A DNA stretch of 6,967 nucleotides from Candidatus Sabulitectum sp. Lineage in GTDB: Bacteria; Fermentibacterota; Fermentibacteria; Fermentibacterales; JCC-6. The translations under genes and the position numbers were made by a program. Under the pieces are notes generated by a model. That model made no database searches and had not been told where the DNA came from. It saw only the letters and a program-made list of their open reading frames with translations. Positions 5,713 through 6,967 of the stretch are shown here, in pieces. The stretch covers positions 1-6,967 of the forward strand of contig JAOZLN010000134.1 of assembly GCA_029934845.1 (NCBI GenBank), written 5' to 3'. Each line of letters opens with the position of its first letter. Positions within the stretch are counted from its first letter, which is position 1.

Positions 5713-6777
5713 CTATTTCTTTCTTATCACCGGCCTTGGAGGGGAGTTAAGAAGTTCAAGGGTCTGATGAACAGGGTACTCACTTTCCCATAATCTCAGG
5801 TAGGCCTTTTCAGGATCACGGAGCGGAACAGGCAGATCTGTTACATAGGGGTCATAGAATTTTTCCTTAAGAAGATCACGCCAGCCATCCGCGCTGTATA
5901 CTTTGTAAATATCCCGCTTCGCCACAGGCACCCGAGGCCATAATACATTATTCCAGAACAGAAGGAACCTTGGGTCCACAAACACTTCGTCCCATGTTAT
6001 TCCCATGAAGTCCGCCATGAATTTGTGACTGTTTCTCAGTTTAGCCACGCTACCATCTGTGGGGCCGAAAGCTTCAATTGCCTGGGCACAACCGGGTAAA
6101 AGCACTAAAGTCTCTATGAACAAAGAGTCCCACACATGCTCCACATTTGACAGCTCTGCCATTTTTGTTCCTTCGAACTCAAGCTCAGCAACACTCTTAA
6201 CCTCCGAATAGGTCTCAATTGCCAATTTCTGCTGGTGATCAACTGCAGGTGAAAAGACTGTCTCTGCCTGCTTAAGGGTCTCTTCTGCTGATTCGATCAG
6301 CGGAATTCTGCTCATATCAAGCAGTACTTTATCCTCTGCAAGCAAAGTGTTGAAGTGAACGGCATTCTCTGCCTGTTCTTCGATCTCAAATATTCTTTCA
6401 TAGTAAACTGCCTGACTTTCCTTTGCTGCCCCGTTCAGTGCATCGTAAGCCATGTGATATCCCACAGCAACAACACTGGCAGCAGGTATCTCTGAATCGG
6501 TTGTCCCGCCTCCCGAAGCTCCCGCAGCCCCTGCAGATTGCTCTTTCACAGGCAGCACCGGCTCAGAAGCAAGGGTTCCCATAAGACCCCCAACCTCTGC
6601 GAACTCCGGGTCCATTGTGACAGCCGATATATCAGCACCGTCTTCTGCTTTTGAGAAAAGTGAATCGATCAATTCTTTTGCTCTGTTCAGCTTTTCATTG
6701 TCGGGGCCCAGCGTGGCAGAATAGCTGTTAACTGAATAGCGAAATCCGTCCAGCATCTGCTTAACTGTGCTATCCAT
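5713..6777 (-). CDS. Unrecognised 354-residue soluble protein
   Basis: The ATG at 6775-6777 is preceded by GGGAGG (6784-6789) with 6 nt spacing; a longer start at 6804 in this frame is not supported. The gene ends in TAG (5713-5715). I do not recognise the family. There is no signal peptide and no clear membrane segment. Residues 1-75 are mostly helical and acidic (for example LNRAKELIDSLFSKAEDG). A flexible Ala/Gly/Ser-rich linker follows at about 77-95 (SAGAAGASGGGTTDS). A longer alpha-helical region with many Glu and Ala residues spans about 100-220. The C-terminal part is rich in aromatics and prolines (FLLFWNNVLWPRVP, FYDPYVTDLPVPLRDPEKAYLRLW) and ends in a basic RKK. The two-part layout with a linker suggests an adaptor or scaffold, which is inference only. 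The coding region overlaps the upstream gene by 8 nt, so the pair is probably translationally coupled. Confidence 0.8.
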   Translation of the reverse strand: MDSTVKQMLDGFRYSVNSYSATLGPDNEKLNRAKELIDSLFSKAEDGADISAVTMDPEFAEVGGLMGTLASEPVLPVKEQSAGAAGASGGGTTDSEIPAASVVAVGYHMAYDALNGAAKESQAVYYERIFEIEEQAENAVHFNTLLAEDKVLLDMSRIPLIESAEETLKQAETVFSPAVDHQQKLAIETYSEVKSVAELEFEGTKMAELSNVEHVWDSLFIETLVLLPGCAQAIEAFGPTDGSVAKLRNSHKFMADFMGITWDEVFVDPRFLLFWNNVLWPRVPVAKRDIYKVYSADGWRDLLKEKFYDPYVTDLPVPLRDPEKAYLRLWESEYPVHQTLELLNSPPRPVIRKK

Positions 6778-6967
6778 GACACACCTCCCTGAATATCTTC
6801 TCAAGAATCTGCATCTGAGGAGCAGAGTAGATTATTCTGTCTCTGTACGGCTTGTATGTCATTATCTTCTCCCAGGAAGCTCCCGGGTCAGCTTCTTTCA
6901 TCATTCTCCAGTATTCTTTCACATTTGCCAGTGATCTCGTCTCATCTCCTGAACCCACGCCATCAGG
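6770..6967 (-). CDS. 3' end of an unrecognised gene (5' end beyond right edge)
   Basis: Sixty-five C-terminal residues are visible, and the frame stays open to the right edge (it begins PDGVGSGDE). A GTG at 6956-6958 could serve as a start, but the only 9 bases upstream contain no ribosome binding site, so the gene most likely continues outside the window. The visible part is helical, basic and aromatic (NVKEYWRMMKEADPGASWEK, YKPYRDRIIYSAPQMQILEK) and ends FREVCHG. No family is recognised. The TAG stop (6770-6772) lies inside the next coding region: the overlap ATGGATAG is typical of an operon with coupled translation, implying that the two products work together. Confidence 0.65.
   Translation of the reverse strand, partial: PDGVGSGDETRSLANVKEYWRMMKEADPGASWEKIMTYKPYRDRIIYSAPQMQILEKIFREVCHG
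6784..6789 (-). promoter_or_regulatory. Internal ribosome binding site for the 354-residue protein
   Basis: GGGAGG in minus-strand sense lies within the end of the upstream coding region, 6 nt before the ATG at 6777. It fixes the start, and together with the 8-nt gene overlap it indicates translational coupling. Confidence 0.7.

Overview
The window reads as bacterial chromosome of moderate GC content, probably from an uncultured lineage of the wider FCB (Fibrobacteres-Chlorobi-Bacteroidetes) neighbourhood. Two exported proteins carry C-terminal domains of the type IX secretion (T9SS) 'type A sorting' kind, one of them fused to a gingipain-like C25 protease. The complete genes nevertheless have strong GGAGG-type ribosome binding sites, which are uncommon in Bacteroidota proper. 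A candidate phylum such as Fermentibacterota or Cloacimonadota would fit, but that placement is a low-confidence inference. No mobile elements, tRNA or rRNA genes, CRISPR arrays or long repeats were seen.

Layout from left to right. (1) On the minus strand, 1-1875 encodes the first 625 residues of a secreted C25 cysteine peptidase that runs off the left edge inside its sorting domain. (2) A 122-bp divergent spacer separates it from plus-strand genes. These are a small single-domain cupin (1998-2333) and an exported patatin-POTRA-beta-barrel protein of the PlpD/type Vd autotransporter kind (2443-4575). (3) A 14-bp perfect hairpin (4588-4619) lies between the convergent gene ends. (4) On the minus strand, 4636-5616 is best read as one secreted gene interrupted by an in-frame TGA at codon 83. 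(5) Further minus-strand genes are an unrecognised 354-residue soluble protein (5713-6777) and the 3' end of another unrecognised gene (6770 to the right edge). Their coding regions overlap by 8 nt.

The most interesting item is the TGA inside the 4636-5616 gene. The reading frame is continuous on both sides. A signal peptide and half of a Rossmann-like domain precede the TGA; the other half of that domain and a sorting tail follow it. Beginning 16 nt after the TGA is a perfect 7-bp hairpin with a GGC loop, a geometry that matches the published bacterial selenocysteine insertion element (SECIS) rules as I remember them. The product would be an exported protein with a vicinal Cys-Sec pair. A nonsense mutation, a sequencing error or another kind of readthrough remains possible and cannot be excluded from one sequence.

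Functionally, the window is dominated by the cell envelope: a secreted protease, a surface or secreted lipase with its own barrel, and a secreted redox-candidate protein. The genes lie in separate transcription units, and nothing seen ties them into one pathway.
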